Assembly: GCA_911728435.2 (NCBI GenBank)
Contig: OU452198.1
Location: forward strand, 30,285,902 to 30,349,901
DNA: 64,000 nucleotides
Source of the DNA: Apoderus coryli
Lineage: Eukaryota > Arthropoda > Insecta > Coleoptera > Attelabidae
Direction of reading: 5' to 3'
A program made the translations under genes and the position numbers. The notes beneath the pieces are model-generated. The model saw nothing but the letters and a program-made list of their open reading frames with translations, was not told the DNA's origin and made no database searches. Shown here in pieces: positions 11,249 to 23,179 of the stretch (position 1 is its first letter; every line of letters starts with the position of its first letter).

Positions 11249-13951
11249 CAAAGATTAATCTACACAATAGATAGTCAGCGTATATGGGAAATAAAACAAA
11301 AATTGAAACTGTCTCGACACGAGCTACATCTATTAGAAAAACATGCAACCATGGAAATTGTAGATGGCGTTATATGTATTGTGTTGAAATAAAATAATCA
11401 TATGGGCAATGTTAGACAAGGACGAGTATACTTTCCCCTACGAGGTGGGAGTTTGTTTTTATATTATAGGTATCATATATGTACTACTGTGCAGCAGTGT
11501 TTTTTGTTTAAAATTATATGGTATACGTATACCTATCTACGCAAAGATTAATGTGTATGGACGAAAATAAAAGAAATTACTATAATAGTATAAATATACA
11601 GGGCTGGTTTATTAAATGTTTTAGACAATAATTTTAATTTTAAATTTCGGATATAAGGATGCATCAAAAAGTTATATTTAAATTAACGAAATTTGGCGTT
11701 ATAGATAGGACTTCCGGTTATTACCTGATTCAGTTTTAAGGATCAAACTCAAACAGCAGATTCAACTTGTCGTTAACATTATGAAAAAATAAATCTCAGA
11801 GGCGGGTAAATTAAAGGGGCATACAGGCGTGAAATGCTACCCTAACTTTTTTATGCACATTTTTTGCGTGTGTTTCAATTCGGAGATGTAAAATCTAACA
11901 AATTATATACGTAATAAATGTATCCTTCTGTGATATTGATAGAAAGTCATCGTTATCGCGTAATATCGATTTTAAGAAATGTTAATATTAAAAAGGCTGT
12001 GCTTTTTACAAGTTGCTGAAGTAAATAAGGTTTGAAATTTCCAGCATGACAATAATTATTTAAAAAAATACGGTTTCGAAATGCAGGATGTAAACAATTA
12101 GAATTTTTAATCTGTTTTTAATGAAAATTTAAATCTATTGAGAAATATGGTTCAGGGTTTTTGTGAAATGTATTTTACTCCAAAGATTCTACTCATCGAT
12201 TATAACCGAATTAATTTACTCAAAAATATCTATACTAGTAAAATAACACAATTATCACAATTAGGTTCAAATTCTGCAACGCCGAATTGAAAAAAAACTT
12301 ACAGTCTCCCTAATATTGGTTTTTGTGCAATGATCATAAAACTTTAAAAAACTAACGATTTATGTAGATTGTATTGTTAACACGTTTCGTAAAAAGCTTT
12401 AAAAACCCACCAACAGGGTGTTAAAAGTATCACGACAATAACTTTTTTCATGTTTTAACAAGTACAATCGTCTGCTTCAGATTGATCCTTAAAAACTGAA
12501 TAACAGTTTCTCTATATAAAAAAATAAAACTCGTAAATATCATCCCCAAACATTTAATTTGAATACAATTACATAACACCATATTTGAAAGTAAATAAAA
12601 AAAAACAGCATTACCTAGTTTGACAGATTTGCAAATTGCAAATCAAAGTATCCATGTATACAGGGTGTTGCATAAGTACTTGTACAAACTTTAAAGGGTG
12701 ATTCTTTGACTAATTTTAAGATACAAATTTCATATGTACATGGGTCCGCTACGGCTTGGTTTTCGAGATACAGGTAGTTCAAAAAGAATATTATATTTAG
12801 GATTATATGCTTGTTCAATAGCATCGCAATTTGGTGCAATTCGGGATACAGGTGTATTGATGACACCCGAGCTGTCAAAAGAACTAATAAAAAATACGAA
12901 AAATAACAAAATACAAATATCATTCAAAAGACAACAATGCACATAATAGTCGGTACCAAGCCAAATAGGTAGTAGGTAAATATAGATTTATTTTGTTTCG
13001 GGCTTGGGCTTGGCACCGACTTATTGTAATCAAAACTACCCACCAAACGGATACCTTTAATTTTACGCAGATGCTCAAAATGTTAACTTTCTTTCATTAA
13101 TAGAGACCTGTGAAGTGAGCTTACCTCTTACGCCCACGTATTAAGTACTAAGTTTCAGTTATCAGTTATAATTTTTTATTTTCCAAGAAAGCGAAACGAG
13201 ATATTTAAAACGGCATTGCGCCGCCCTCATGTATACCTCCGGGGGCGGCATCGAAAATCGCTACACGTCACAAACTTGTAAATGCTTAGAACTACCCCTA
13301 TATCAAATTTCTATTTTCTATCTTTTTTGTTTCATACCCAAAGCCCTATTCCTACCGAACTTATTATTTACCCGAAGAAACATTAAAAAGAAGTAAAATT
13401 TAAGTACCTAAACCGATAAAGTGGAACTTATACCTGATGAAGAGACAGACTATTATAATAGGTATACCTAATATAATATAGGTAGCACTGATAATTTTTT
13501 TATTATAGGTATTATAAGATCTACAACAATCTTGTTACATCTTTGCCACATTGTCTACGTGAAATATTTAGTCAAAAGTATGTTTCTATCTAAAAGCTTT
13601 TCATTTAACGATTATTCGCCACTGATCATGGGACTGGTCTAGTCTTGAAACATGTATGACATGGATTAAATATTATTATATTAAATTTAATTCATAGAGA
13701 TTAGGCTTTTATTTCAATACTGTACTTGTAATAAATCACCCTGTGTGTTTCTTTTACCGACGAATCGGCAACAGCACGACACACACCACATTCGCTTGTT
13801 TTTTTTCTACCCTCCCTACGTATCCCCTCCAGATTAATACAGAACTTCATCAATCTCTCTCTCTGACAATACAGCATTTTGTTTTTGATATTAATAAACT
13901 ACAAAACGGTTTCTGGCTGTGACAATACTGCTCTATGCTTTACACGCTAGT
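11249..13951 (+). mobile_element. Transposon copy 1, left part
   Basis: Runs from the A end at 11249 to 13951, where it is interrupted 85 bp before its B end by copy 2. The missing end is at 17288-17372. It lacks a 31-33-bp AT-rich palindrome present in copies 2 and 3 (about 16856-16890 and 19868-19902), and a stretch of about 48 bp near 13878. A TIR-like word CAAAGATTAATGTGTA recurs internally near 11543. Copies 1-3 are otherwise nearly identical. Confidence 0.8.
12948..13021. repeat. 74-bp hairpin inside the transposon
   Basis: Inverted arms AGTCGGTACCAAGCC and GGCTTGGCACCGACT (15 bp, one mismatch) surround about 44 bases. Repeated at the equivalent places in copies 2 and 3. Probably an old miniature element inside the family's ancestor. 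Confidence 0.6.
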
Positions 13952-16900
13952 CAAAGATTAATCTACACAATAGATAGTCAGCCCAATGCATTAAAATCAG
14001 AACATCTCTAAGTATGCCTGCCACTACGTGGCGTAGACTAGCGTGTAAAGCATAGAGCAGTATTGTCACAGCCAGAAACCGTTTTGTAGTTTATTAATAT
14101 CAAAAACAAAACGCAACGTATAACAATTATTTAGATCATTTGCAACAGATATGCACCGGCAATGCTGTATTGTCAGAGAGAGAAATTGATGAAATTCTGT
14201 ATTAATCTGGAGGGGATACGCAGGGAGGGTAGAAAAAAAAACAAGCGAATGTGGTGTGTGTCGTGCTGTTGCCAATTCGTCGGTAAAAGAAACACACAGG
14301 GTGATTTATTACAAGTACAGTATTGAAATAAAAGCCTAATCTCTATGAATTAAATTTAATATAATAATATTTAATCCATGTCATACATGTTTCAAGACTA
14401 GACCAGTCCCATGATCAGTGGCGAACAATCGTTAAATCAAAGATTAATCTACACAATAGATAGTCAGCCCAATGCATTATAATCAGAACATCTCTAAGTA
14501 TGCCTGCCACTACGTGGCGTAGACTAGCGTGTAAAGCATAGAGCAGTATTGTCACAGCCAGAAACCGTTTTGTAGTTTATTAATATCAAAAACAAAACGC
14601 AACGTATAACAATTATTTAGATCATTTGCAACAGATATGCACCGGCAATGCTGTATTGTCAGAGAGAGAAATTGATGAAATTCTGTATTAATCTGGAGGG
14701 GATACGCAGGGAGGGTAGAAAAAAAAACAAGCGAATGTGGTGTGTGTCGTGCTGTTGCCAATTCGTCGGTAAAAGAAACACACAGGGTGATTTATTACAA
14801 GTACAGTATTGAAATAAAAGCCTAATCTCTATGAATTAAATTTAATATAATAATATTTAATCCATGTCATACATGTTTCAAGACTAGACCAGTCCCATGA
14901 TCAGTGGCGAACAATCGTTAAATGAAAAGCTTTTAGATAGAAACATACTTTTGACTAAATATTTCACGTAGACAATGTGGCAAAGATGTAACAAGATTGT
15001 TGTAGATCTTATAATACCTATAATAAAAAAATTATCAGTGCTACCTATATTATATTAGGTATACCTATTATAATAGTCTAGGTACTTAAATTTTACTTCT
15101 TTTTAATGTTTCTTCGGGTAAATAATAAGTTCGGTAGGAATAGGGCTTTGGGTATGAAACAAAAAAGATAGAAAATAGAAATTTGATATAGGGGTAGTTC
15201 TAAGCATTTACAAGTTTGTGACGTGTAGCGATTTTCGATGCCGCCCCCGGAGGTATACATGAGGGCGGCGCAATGCCGTTTTAAATATCTCGTTTCGCTT
15301 CCTTGGAAAATAAAAAATTATAACTGATAACTGAAACTTAGTACTTAATACGTGGGCGTAAGAGGTAAGCTCACTTCACAGGTCTCTATTAATGAAAGAA
15401 AGTTAACATTTTGAGCATCTGCGTAAAATTAAATGTATCCGTTTGGTGGGTAGTTTTGATTACAATAAGTCGGTGCCAAGCCCAAGCCCGAAACAAAATA
15501 AATCTATATTTACCTACTACCTAATTGGCTTGGTACCGACTATTATGTGCATTGTTGTCTTTTGAATGATATTTGTATTTTGTTATTTTTCGTATTTTTT
15601 ATTAGTTCTTTTGACAGCTCTGGTGTCATCAATACACCTGTATCCCGAATTGCACCAAATTGCGATGCTATTGAACAAGCATATAATCCTAAATATAATA
15701 TTCTTTTTGAACTACCTGTATCTCGAAAACCAAGCCGTAGCGGACCCATGTACATATGAAATTTGTATCTTAAAATTAGTCAAAGAATCACCCTTTAAAG
15801 TTTGTACAAGTACTTATGCAACACCCTGTATACATAGATACTTTGATTTGCAATTTGCAAATCTGTCAAACTAGGTAATGCTGTTTTTTTTTATTTACTT
15901 TCAAATATGGTGTTATGTAATTGTAATCAAATTAAATGTTTGGGGATGATATTTACGAGTTTTATTTTTTTATATAGAGAAACTGTTATTCAGTTTTTAA
16001 GGATCAATCTGAAGCAGACGATTGTACTTGTTAAAACATGAAAAAAGTTATTGTCGTGATACTTTTAACACCCTGTTGGTGGGTTTTTAAAGCTTTTTAC
16101 GAAACGTGTTAACAATACAATCTACATAAATCGTTAGTTTTTTAAAGTTTTATGATCATTGCACAAAAACCAATATTAGGGAGACTGTAAGTTTTTTTTC
16201 AATTCGGCGTTGCAGAATTTGAACCTAATTGTGATAATTGTGTTATTTTACTAGTATAGATATTTTTGAGTAAATTAATTCGGTTATAATCGATGAGTAG
16301 AATCTTTGGAGTAAAATACATTTCACAAAAACCCTGAACCATATTTCTCAATAGATTTAAATTTTCATTAAAAACAGATTAAAAATTCTAATTTTTTACA
16401 TCCTGCATTTCGAAACCGTATTTTTTTAAATAATTATTGTCATGCTGGAAATTTCAAACCTTATTTACTTCAGCAACTTGTAAAAAGCACAGCCTTTTTA
16501 ATATTAACATTTCTTAAAATCGATATTACGCGATAACGATGACTTTCTATCAATATCACAGAAGGATACATTTATTACGTATATAATTTGTTAGATTTTA
16601 CATCTCCGAATTGAAACACACGCAAAAAATGTGCATAAAAAAGTTAGGGTAGCATTTCACGCCTGTATGCCCCTTTAATTTACCCGCCTCTGATATTTAT
16701 TTTTTCATAATGTTAACGACAAGTTGAATCTGCTGTTTGAGTTTGATCCTTAAAACTGAATCAGGTAATAACCGGAAGTCCTATCTATAACGCCAAATTT
16801 CGTTAATTTAAATATAACTTTTTGATGCATCCTTATATCCGAAATTTAAAATTAAATGACTAAAATAATATTATTTTAGTCATTTAAAATTATTGTCTAA

Positions 16901-17280
16901 AACATTTAATAAACCAGCCCTGTATATTTATACTATTATAGTAATTTCTTTTATTTTCGTCCATACACATTAATCTTTGCGTAGATAGGTATACGTATAC
17001 CATATAATTTTAAACAAAAAACACTGCTGCACAGTAGTACATATATGATACCTATAATATAAAAACAAACTCCCACCTCGTAGGGGAAAGTATACTCGTC
17101 CTTGTCTAACATTGCCCATATGATTATTTTATTTCAACACAATACATATAACGCCATCTACAATTTCCATAATTTCCATGGTTGCATGTTTTTCTAATAG
17201 ATGTGCTCGTGTCGAGACAGTTTCAATTTTTGTTTTACTTCCCATATACGCTGACTATCTATTGTGTAGATTAATCTTTG
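13952..17280 (-). mobile_element. Transposon copy 2, inserted into copy 1
   Basis: Full length from B end (13952) to A end (17280). It is flanked by a 7-bp duplication of copy 1 sequence, CGCTAGT, at 13945-13951 and 17281-17287; the uninterrupted sequence (TTACACGCTAGTCTACG) can be read in the other copies. Its B-terminal 486 bp is duplicated in tandem: 13952-14437 and 14438-14923 both start with the terminal repeat. A small deletion lies near 15078 relative to copy 3. Because it sits inside copy 1, it transposed later. Confidence 0.85.
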
Positions 17281-17372
17281 CGCTAGTCTACGCCACGTAG
17301 TGGCAGGCATACTTAGAGATGTTCTGATTTTAATGCATTGGGCTGACTATCTATTGTGTAGATTAATCTTTG
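17281..17372 (+). mobile_element. Transposon copy 1, right end
   Basis: The target duplication CGCTAGT, then the last 85 bp of copy 1, ending with its B-end terminal repeat (GATTAATCTTTG at 17372). Confidence 0.85.
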
Positions 17373-17414
17373 TCCTAAGCACTATCTATTGTGTAGATTA
17401 ATCTTTGCTTAGGA
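17373..17414. repeat. Junction with inverted target sites and terminal-repeat fragment
   Basis: Reads TCCTAAG, a 28-bp piece that includes the last 27 bases of a terminal repeat, then CTTAGGA. The two 7-mers are reverse complements of each other and of the external target duplication. This is not the product of simple insertion. Confidence 0.8.
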
Positions 17415-20285
17415 CAAAGATTAATCTACACAATAGATAGTCAGCCCAATGCATTAAAATCAGAACATCTCTAAGTATGCCTGCCACTACGTGGCGTAGA
17501 CTAGCGTGTAAAGCATAGAGCAGTATTGTCACAGCCAGAAACCGTTTTGTAGTTTATTAATATCAAAAACAAAACGCAACGTATAACAATTATTTAGATC
17601 ATTTGCAACAGATATGCACCGGCAATGCTGTATTGTCAGAGAGAGAAATTGATGAAATTCTGTATTAATCTGGAGGGGATACGCAGGGAGGGTAGAAAAA
17701 AAAACAAGCGAATGTGGTGTGTGTCGTACTGTTGCCAATTCGTCGGTAAAAGAAACACACAGGGTGATTTATTACAAGTACAGTATTGAAATAAAAGCCT
17801 AATCTCTATGAATTAAATTTAATATAATAATATTTAATCCATGTCATACATGTTTCAAGACTAGACCAGTCCCATGATCAGTGGCGAACAATCGTTAAAT
17901 GAAAAGCTTTTAGATAGAAACATACTTTTGACTAAATATTTCACGTAGACAATGTGGCAAAGATGTAACAAGATTGTTGTAGATCTTATAATACCTATAA
18001 TAAAAAAATTATCAGTGCTACCTATATTAAATTAGGTATACCTATTATAATAGTCTGTCTCTTCATCAGGTATAAGTTCCACTTTATCGGTTTAGGTACT
18101 TAAATTTTACTTCTTTTTAATGTTTCTTCGGGTAAATAATAAGTTCGGTAGGAATAGGGCTTTGGGTATGAAACAAAAAAGATAGAAAATATAAATTTGA
18201 TATAGGGGTAGTTCTAAGCATTTACAAGTTTGTGACGTGTAGCGATTTTCGATGCCGCCCCCGGAGGTATACATGAGGGCGGCCCAATTCCGTTTTAAAT
18301 ATCTCGTTTCGCTTTCTTGGAAAATAAAAAATTATAACTGATAACTGAAACTTAGTACTTAATACGTGGGCGTAAGAGGTAAGCTCACTTCACAGGTCTC
18401 TATTAATGAAAGAAAGTTAACATTTTGAGCATCTGCGTAAAATTAAATGTATCCGTTTGGTGGGTAGTTTTGATTACAATAAGTCGGTGCCAAGCCCAAG
18501 CCCGAAACAAAATAAATCTATATTTACCTACTACCTATTTGGCTTGGTACCGACTATTATGTGCATTGTTGTCTTTTGAATGATATTTGTATTTTGTTAT
18601 TTTTCGTATTTTTTATTAGTTCTTTTGACAGCTCTGGTGTCATCAATACACCTGTATCCCGAATTGCACCAAATTGCGATGCTATTGAACAAGCATATAA
18701 TCCTAAATATAATATTCTTTTTGAACTACCTGTATCTCGAAAACCAAGCCGTAGCGGACCCATGTACATATGAAATTTGTATCTTAAAATTAGTCAAAGA
18801 ATCACCCTTTAAAGTTTGTACAAGTACTTATGCAACACCCTGTATACATAGATACTTTGATTTGCAATTTGCAAATCTGTCAAACTAGGTAATGCTGTTT
18901 TTTTTTATTTACTTTCAAATATGGTGTTATGTAATTGTATTCAAATTAAATGTTTGGGGATGATATTTACGAGTTTTATTTTTTTATATAGAGAAACTGT
19001 TATTCAGTTTTTAAGGATCAATCTGAAGCAGACGATTGTACTTGTTAAAACATGAAAAAAGTTATTGTCGTGATACTTTTAACACCCTGTTGGTGGGTTT
19101 TTAAAGCTTTTTACGAAACGTGTTAACAATACAATCTACATAAATCGTTAGTTTTTTAAAGTTTTATGATCATTGCACAAAAACCAATATTAGGGAGACT
19201 GTAAGTTTTTTTTTCAATTCGGCGTTGCAGAATTTGAACCTAATTGTGATAATTGTGTTATTTTACTAGTATAGATATTTTTGAGTAAATTAATTCGGTT
19301 ATAATCGATGAGTAGAATCTTTGGAGTAAAATACATTTCACAAAAACCCTGAACCATATTTCTCAATAGATTTAAATTTTCATTAAAAACAGATTAAAAA
19401 TTCTAATTTTTTACATCCTGCATTTCGAAACCGTATTTTTTTAAATAATTATTGTCATGCTGAAAATTTCAAACCTTATTTACTTCAGCAACTTGTAAAA
19501 AGCACAGCCTTTTTAATATTAACATTTCTTAAAATCGATATTACGCGATAACGATGACTTTCTATCAATATCACAGAAGGATACATTTATTACGTATATA
19601 ATTTGTTAGATTTTACATCTCCGAATTGAAACACGCAAAAAATGTGCATAAAAAAGTTAGGGTAGCATTTCACGCCTGTATGCCCCTTTAATTTACCCGC
19701 CTCTGAGATTTATTTTTTCATAATGTTAACGACAAGTTGAATCTGCTGTTTGAGTTTGATCCTTAAAACTGAATCAGGTAATAACCGGAAGTCCTATCTA
19801 TAACGCCAAATTTCGTTAATTTAAATATAACTTTTTGATGCATCCTTATATCCGAAATTTAAAATTAAATGACTAAAATAATATTATTTTAGTCATTTAA
19901 AATTATTGTCTAAAACATTTAATAAACCAGCCCTGTATATTTATACTATTATAGTAATTTCTTTTATTTTCGTCCATACACATTAATCTTTGCGTAGATA
20001 GGTATACGTATACCATATAATTTTAAACAAAAAACACTGCTGCACAGTAGTACATATATGATACCTATAATATAAAAACAAACTCCCACCTCGTAGGGGA
20101 AAGTATACTCGTCCTTGTCTAACATTGCCCATATGATTATTTTATTTCAACACAATACATATAACGCCATCTACAATTTCCATGGTTGCATGTTTTTCTA
20201 ATAGATGTAGCTCGTGTCGAGACAGTTTCAATTTTTGTTTTATTTCCCATATACGCTGACTATCTATTGTGTAGATTAATCTTTG
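17415..20285 (-). mobile_element. Transposon copy 3, complete
   Basis: 2871 bp from B end to A end with perfect 31-bp terminal repeats. It is flanked on both sides by CTTAGGA (17408-17414, 20286-20292). The best reference copy of the family. No transposase frame, so it is non-autonomous; movement would need a transposase from elsewhere in the genome. Confidence 0.85.
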
Positions 20286-20292
20286 CTTAGGA
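20286..20292 (+). repeat. 7-bp target-site duplication, right
   Basis: CTTAGGA directly after the terminal G of copy 3, followed by GAACA as in the uninterrupted R1 copy. Confidence 0.85.
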
Positions 20293-20385
20293 GAACAGCC
20301 TTAAAAGCTTCTATCCCAAATCTTCTATATTATACCGAATATTAAAGCATTCTAAAAAATAACTATACTCAATTTTTTTCAAGCT

Positions 20386-20765
20386 CTACTTTAAAATTAA
20401 CTTAGTTATCAAATAGATGTCATCTGTTGCTTCAGTAATAATTTGCTATATCTGTTCCCGTGATAGAACTTTTGTTTGAAATGTCGATATATTCTTTTGC
20501 ATTAAGGGTTGCTCTTAGCATGGAATAACTTTACCACAAAGTATAGATGCTTTTATCTTCACACATAATTTGGAAAATATGCAATAACAACGTTTTTGGA
20601 GTGGGAAGTCGTAAGTTTTTTAAGGCAATAGTCCAAGGAACGATTATAGGTCAATTTGTATTTTTCTTTAGATTTCTTCGGCAGCAGATTTCAAGTAACC
20701 ATATTTGCAGCTTCAACAATTTCGGGTGGCGTCCCACAAATGGCTATATCCTCATCACTTCCCAT
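20386..20765 (-). pseudogene. Decayed tyrosine-recombinase-like gene, copy 3
   Basis: On the minus strand from 20765: MGSDEDIAICGTPPEIVEAA, one stop, then NLLPKKSKEKYKLTYN...NVVIAYF. After frame changes come a TLW...MLRATLNAKEYIDIS segment and EATDDIYLITK before 20386. These align in order with the acidic start, SAM-like core-binding domain and ETVPDEIHLMTKES segment of the ORFs at 2201 and 3094. The 5' flank (CAG..GTTGTCAA) is also related. It has several stops and frameshifts and no catalytic domain. It is much more diverged than the tandem pair, so the family is old in this genome. Confidence 0.6.
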
Positions 20766-21454
20766 TTTAATCGTTTTTAAAGCACACAATTTACGAGAAA
20801 TAACTTTAACGTTCCTTAATTAAAATTGACAACTGCTGTTTGGTACTTTTTATCAACATGTTGTTAGACAACTTTGTTGATGGCAACATATTTGTGAGCT
20901 TTCTGTCTTTAGTGAAATTGTGGGAAATCGTGAAAAATGCTAGCGGATCCAAGAAAGGGTTTAATTATGGGTATGATAACTAATTGTACAGGACCTGTGT
21001 ATAGCTTCCCAAGGAAGTTCTTTCGGGGAAGATTGTAATTCTACTTTTTAATTATGAAAAATTACTAGAATTATTTAATGTAAGTATTGTAGAAAAATGT
21101 TGCTATAATATAATTGTTAATGAATTGATGGTAAAGGTGCCCCACGGTTCTAAACCCGACCTTAATTGAAAATGATTGTGAGTTTTTGAAATAAACATTG
21201 AGATTATCTTTTCGCAATACTCATACATACAATTTTATAGTAGGTACGTGATTTCAAAGAACCTCACCTGTTAAAATGAACGTTATTTTGCTCGTATCGT
21301 ATAGTGAATTTAGTTCGAAAAAAAAATTGTTCTGTTCATGATATTTCACGAAGTGAACGTTTTGCAACGCAAAAAATAACAGGTATTGCAATAATTATTT
21401 ATTTATTTATATAAAGTAGTATTTACGAGGGGGCATTTTATTTCTGTGGAATTT
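20766..21454. other. Non-coding spacer
   Basis: AT-rich; no gene or RNA seen. Confidence 0.4.
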
Positions 21455-21811
21455 GATCGATTATGGAGAAACTACACTGTGGAACAATCTGAAAATCTGG
21501 TGTGGTTCTTAGGTCGACGGGACCAACTCGGCTAAAATGTTTTCAAAAATCTAGCACTTCCGGTTATACCGGAAATGGGTGGCAACTTCCTTATTTCAAA
21601 TACGACCCTATATAAATTATATTTTTTTTGGATTCTCCTTGTAATTCTAAACATATTTCATACATAATATGTTATACCTATCGCCAGCCATTTGCGAAAT
21701 ATTTGAAATTTTATGTCAAAAATGACGTTTTCAGAATAGAGTATAATAACAATTTTTTATTATATGGAAACTTTAATAATTTAATTTGTTAGAATATCCT
21801 AGAAGATATAG
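21455..21811 (+). repeat. 356-bp inverted repeat, left arm
   Basis: Inverse of 26926-27281 with moderate divergence. Recognisable blocks are GATCGATTATGGAGAAAC, CTTCCGGTTATACCGGAAAT and TTTAATAATTTAATTTGTTA. Either the termini of one 5.8-kb element or two copies of one repeat in opposite orientation. Confidence 0.7.
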
Positions 21812-21921
21812 GAGGAATTAAAAACGTCCCCTCGAATAATATGCACCATGAAGTTTAATTTTTTATTGATTGAAATTATAGTCGAAATTATACAAATCAA
21901 GCAACTTAGTCTATTATTAGA

Positions 21922-21966
21922 TTGGCTAGACATGTTTTGGACACAATATGTCCATCATCAGTGGCA
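21922..21966 (-). ncRNA. Degenerate hammerhead-ribozyme-like motif
   Basis: The minus strand has CTGATGA, then a stem II TGGACA/TGTCCA, then AAAAC in place of GAAAC, then ATGTC. The missing G of the GAAA box and the poor stem I suggest a decayed copy. See the better copies at 51089 and 61440. Confidence 0.3.
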
Positions 21967-22181
21967 CAACAATTCAGTATTTCAGTACATTGACATACTT
22001 ACTAATGGTCTAACATGAATTGCAATTAGGTCTACAAAGATATACAACGATCAGATCAATGTGGAAGAAAAATTTAATTTATATTTAACTCATTGTATCT
22101 ACACTGCCTGTCTTCATAGAAAAATCCTTGGTTGACGAGTTTTTATATTACACACCAAATTTTCTTACTAAATCAAGTATA

Positions 22182-23179
22182 CACTGTGTCCAAGATAAGA
22201 ATGGGTTGGCATTGGAAACGTAGGAGTTACAATGTAGATTAAATTAGAGAAAAGTTGTGCAATTTAAACACCTTTTAAATGGTGTTTTCAAAAGTAAACT
22301 AACTTTAGCAGTTTTCGAGAATTTTTGAAAAAACGATTTGTGCGATTATTTTACAGATATAAAATTGCGATTATTTTACAGATATAAAATTGCGATTATT
22401 TTACAGATATAAAAAAATTAATGAATTTTTCAGGAGAATAATATAGTGTCTACAAATTTTCACTACGACGTTTTGTTTTAGAAAAACCCTCATCAACTTG
22501 GTTTTCTTAAATTAAACAAGTTTTCAGTATTTTTGCTGTTAGTTAAACTTATTCAAGAAAAATCGCCATAATTTGGCACTTAACTGACTGAATGCAGAGT
22601 AGTAGGTTTAGCAAACACATTCGTTCGTCGTTACTCACAATTATTTATTATTATTTGCCAATTTATTTCTATCTCCGTACAACAATTTAGTTGACATTTT
22701 TGTGCTTTTTGATGTTATTAAAAAAACGCCTTTCTCAGATGAATGTTTTACGCAAAATAAGTGCCAAACTAGGGCGATTTTTCTTGAATAATAACAGCTA
22801 AAAATACTGAAAGCTTGTTGAAACCATTACGTGTGATATACTACCTATTTTTAAATTGAAAATGGCTTAAATTTATTAATAAAAAATCCAGGGCGTATTA
22901 AAAAAAACGAAGTTGATGATGGTTTTTCAAAAACGAAACGTCGTAGTGAAAATTTGTAAACGCTACTGTTACTGTAAAAATGTCAGAAATAAATAAAAAA
23001 CCAAAATTGCAAAATTGTTTTTTCAAAAATTCTCGAAAACGACTAAAGTTACTGTACTTTTGAAAAAAACCATTTAAAAGGTGTTTAAATTGTACAACTT
23101 TTCTCTAATTTAACAGACATTGTAACTCTTACCGTTTCCTAGATTCCAATGCTATCCCATTCTTATCGTGGACAGAGTG
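22182..23179. mobile_element. 998-bp foldback (mariner/Tc1-type MITE)
   Basis: Left end CACTGTGTCCAAGATAAG and right end CTTATCGTGGACAGAGTG are inverted and both are bordered by TA (22180-22181, 23180-23181), the target of Tc1/mariner elements. Inverted homology continues inward almost to the middle (for example TTCACTACGACGTTT / AAACGTCGTAGTGAA and CAAGAAAAATCGCC / GGCGATTTTTCTTG). No ORF. The left arm also contains a 25-bp tandem repeat. Confidence 0.75.
22341..22415 (+). repeat. Three 25-bp tandem repeats
   Basis: TGCGATTATTTTACAGATAT plus AAAAT repeated three times with a single terminal mismatch; present only in the left arm of the foldback. Confidence 0.85.

Larger units (their letters stand above)
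11249..20285. mobile_element. 9-kb composite of a non-coding DNA transposon (three copies, nested)
   Basis: All copies end in a 31-bp inverted repeat beginning CAAAGATTAATCTACAC and ending ATAGTCAGC. Inside it the two ends differ: 'A' end GTATATGGGAAATAAAAC, 'B' end CCAATGCATT. Copy 1 (+) spans 11249-13951 and 17288-17372. Copy 2 (-) is inserted in it at 13952-17280. Copy 3 (-) is at 17415-20285. Both outer ends are A ends, so the whole has inverted arms of about 2.8 kb, and it is flanked by a single 7-bp duplication. No ORF above about 100 codons is found; those present are mirror frames of a conserved sequence. The 31-bp repeat with CA...TG termini and a 7-bp duplication fits the P superfamily or another 7-8-bp-TSD group; this is not settled. 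Confidence 0.85.

Noticed and set aside
12615..12946. Overlapping 70- and 102-codon frames on both strands, repeated at 15543-15874 and 18557-18888
   Set aside because: They recur only because the non-coding transposon is present three times. Open frames on both strands of the same segment, low-complexity hydrophobic composition and no motif argue against coding.
14066..14761. Identical 69-codon minus-strand frames (also at 17529-17738)
   Set aside because: They lie in the B-terminal part of the transposon and are shadows of repeat copies, with no motif.
11249..20285. hAT assignment of the composite from its CAAAG start
   Set aside because: Both independent target duplications are 7 bp rather than 8, and extending either to 8 bp gives a mismatch.
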